From Eubacteriales bacterium (GTDB lineage: Bacteria > Bacillota_A > Clostridia > Lachnospirales > Lachnospiraceae): 6,195 nt of DNA. The first letter of the stretch is position 1; every line of letters begins with the position of its first letter. This document shows positions 5,655-6,195 of this stretch, piece by piece. Position numbers and translations under genes: made by a program. The notes below the pieces were generated by a model that was not told where the DNA came from, did no database searches, and was given only the letters and a program-made list of their open reading frames with translations. The stretch lies in assembly GCA_030527765.1 (NCBI GenBank), contig JAUNAE010000228.1, positions 1 to 6,195 on the forward strand. Reading direction: 5' to 3'.

Positions 5655-6195
5655 ATGTGGAATGCGATCCTGCAGCCTGAATTTTTTGCAACGATTCTGC
5701 GAATGACAACACCAATTCTTTTCGCAACACTGGCAGCTTCTATTGCTGCAAAATCCGGAATCACCAACATGGCACTGGAAGGTATTATGCTGTTTTCCGC
5801 ATTGTTCGGAGTTATTTTCTCCTCTGTCACACACAGTGCGTTCCTCGGCATTCTTCTTACAATGCTTCTCGGTGGATTCCTTGGACTGATTCTTGCATTC
5901 TTTGTACTGAATCTGAAAACCGATGAAATTCTTGCAGCTATTGCTATTAACCTGACTGCCACCGGTGGAACCGTACTTCTTCTCGTGGCTGTATCCGGTG
6001 ACCGTGGAGTATCCAGCTCCATTCGAAGCGTATCTGCTCCGGCAGTTACCCTTCCGCTGATTGACAAGATTCCTTTTATCGGACAGGTACTTTCCGGACA
6101 GAACATTCTGACCTGGCTGTCCCTTCTGGCAGTGGTTCTTATGCATCTGTTCCTCTACAAGACTCCTCTGGGACTTTCCATCCGTGCGGTGGGTG
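5655..6195 (+). CDS. ABC importer permease, second subunit (partial, cut by window edge)
   Basis: An open frame from ATG at 5655 runs 180 codons to the window end without a stop. It follows the first permease's stop by one base and has a near-perfect AGGAGGTG (5640-5647) seven bases upstream. The protein starts MWNAILQPEFFATILRMT and shows hydrophobic stretches near residues 12-31, 42-58, 62-84, 93-113 and 150-168. Family blocks are SGITNMALEGIML (34-46, the NxxLEG motif of nucleoside-type permeases), LKTDEILAAIAINL (87-100) and TPLGLSIRAVG (170-180, start of the ATPase-contact loop). It would pair with the first permease to form a heterodimeric channel. Full-length relatives are about 300-320 residues, so a little over half is present. 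The truncation is the window edge, not a mutation. Confidence 0.92.
   Translation, partial: MWNAILQPEFFATILRMTTPILFATLAASIAAKSGITNMALEGIMLFSALFGVIFSSVTHSAFLGILLTMLLGGFLGLILAFFVLNLKTDEILAAIAINLTATGGTVLLLVAVSGDRGVSSSIRSVSAPAVTLPLIDKIPFIGQVLSGQNILTWLSLLAVVLMHLFLYKTPLGLSIRAVG

Noticed and set aside
5102..6106. 334-codon and 196-codon minus-strand frames opposite the permeases
   Set aside because: Both run antisense to membrane proteins with clear family motifs and good ribosome binding sites; the shadow frames show no plausible fold or start signal.
1..6195. CRISPR array, defence system or phage genes
   Set aside because: No regularly spaced direct repeats, nuclease, integrase or phage proteins are seen; the coding content is a transport operon. 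The ADP-ribosylglycohydrolase fold also occurs in toxin immunity, but no ADP-ribosyltransferase toxin is adjacent within the window.

Overview
The window looks like chromosomal DNA from a low-to-moderate GC Firmicute, most likely a gut Clostridia member of the Lachnospiraceae type. This rests on strong AGGAGG ribosome binding sites, one TTG start, and proteins that read like clostridial family members. The genus cannot be fixed from the sequence alone. All recognised genes lie on the plus strand and form one tight cluster that runs off the right edge.

Layout: bases 1-303 hold no convincing gene but are rich in inverted repeats. An imperfect pair of inverted arms (about 102-128 and 239-264) encloses three hairpins, and a lone TATAAT box lies just inside the right arm. 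Next come an ADP-ribosylglycohydrolase-fold protein (304-1704), a BMP-family substrate-binding protein (1721-2842), a 200-base gap with three consecutive hairpins (2843-3042), a double-domain ABC ATPase starting at TTG (3043-4599), a first permease overlapping it by 8 bases (4592-5653), and a second permease that starts one base after the first ends and is cut by the window edge (5655 onward).

How the genes work together: the binding protein, ATPase and two permeases make a complete BMP/nucleoside-type ABC importer. Characterised members of this family take up purine or other nucleosides, and some take up related compounds such as riboflavin. The first gene is only 16 bases from the binding-protein gene, whose ribosome binding site begins on the last base of the first gene's stop codon. 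An enzyme of a fold that cleaves bonds at ribose C1'' is therefore probably made together with the importer. A reasonable inference is an uptake-and-cleavage unit for a ribosylated compound (a nucleoside, an NAD-derived riboside or an ADP-ribosyl fragment). The substrate cannot be read from the sequence.

The most unusual content is non-coding. A hairpin motif of about 27-30 bases occurs in both long intergenic gaps in opposite orientation. The upstream copy sits in a minus-strand frame that reads protein-like on both sides but has three stops at the hairpin. This points to a dispersed intergenic repeat family. The substrate-binding protein also lacks the lipobox cysteine expected for a monoderm importer.
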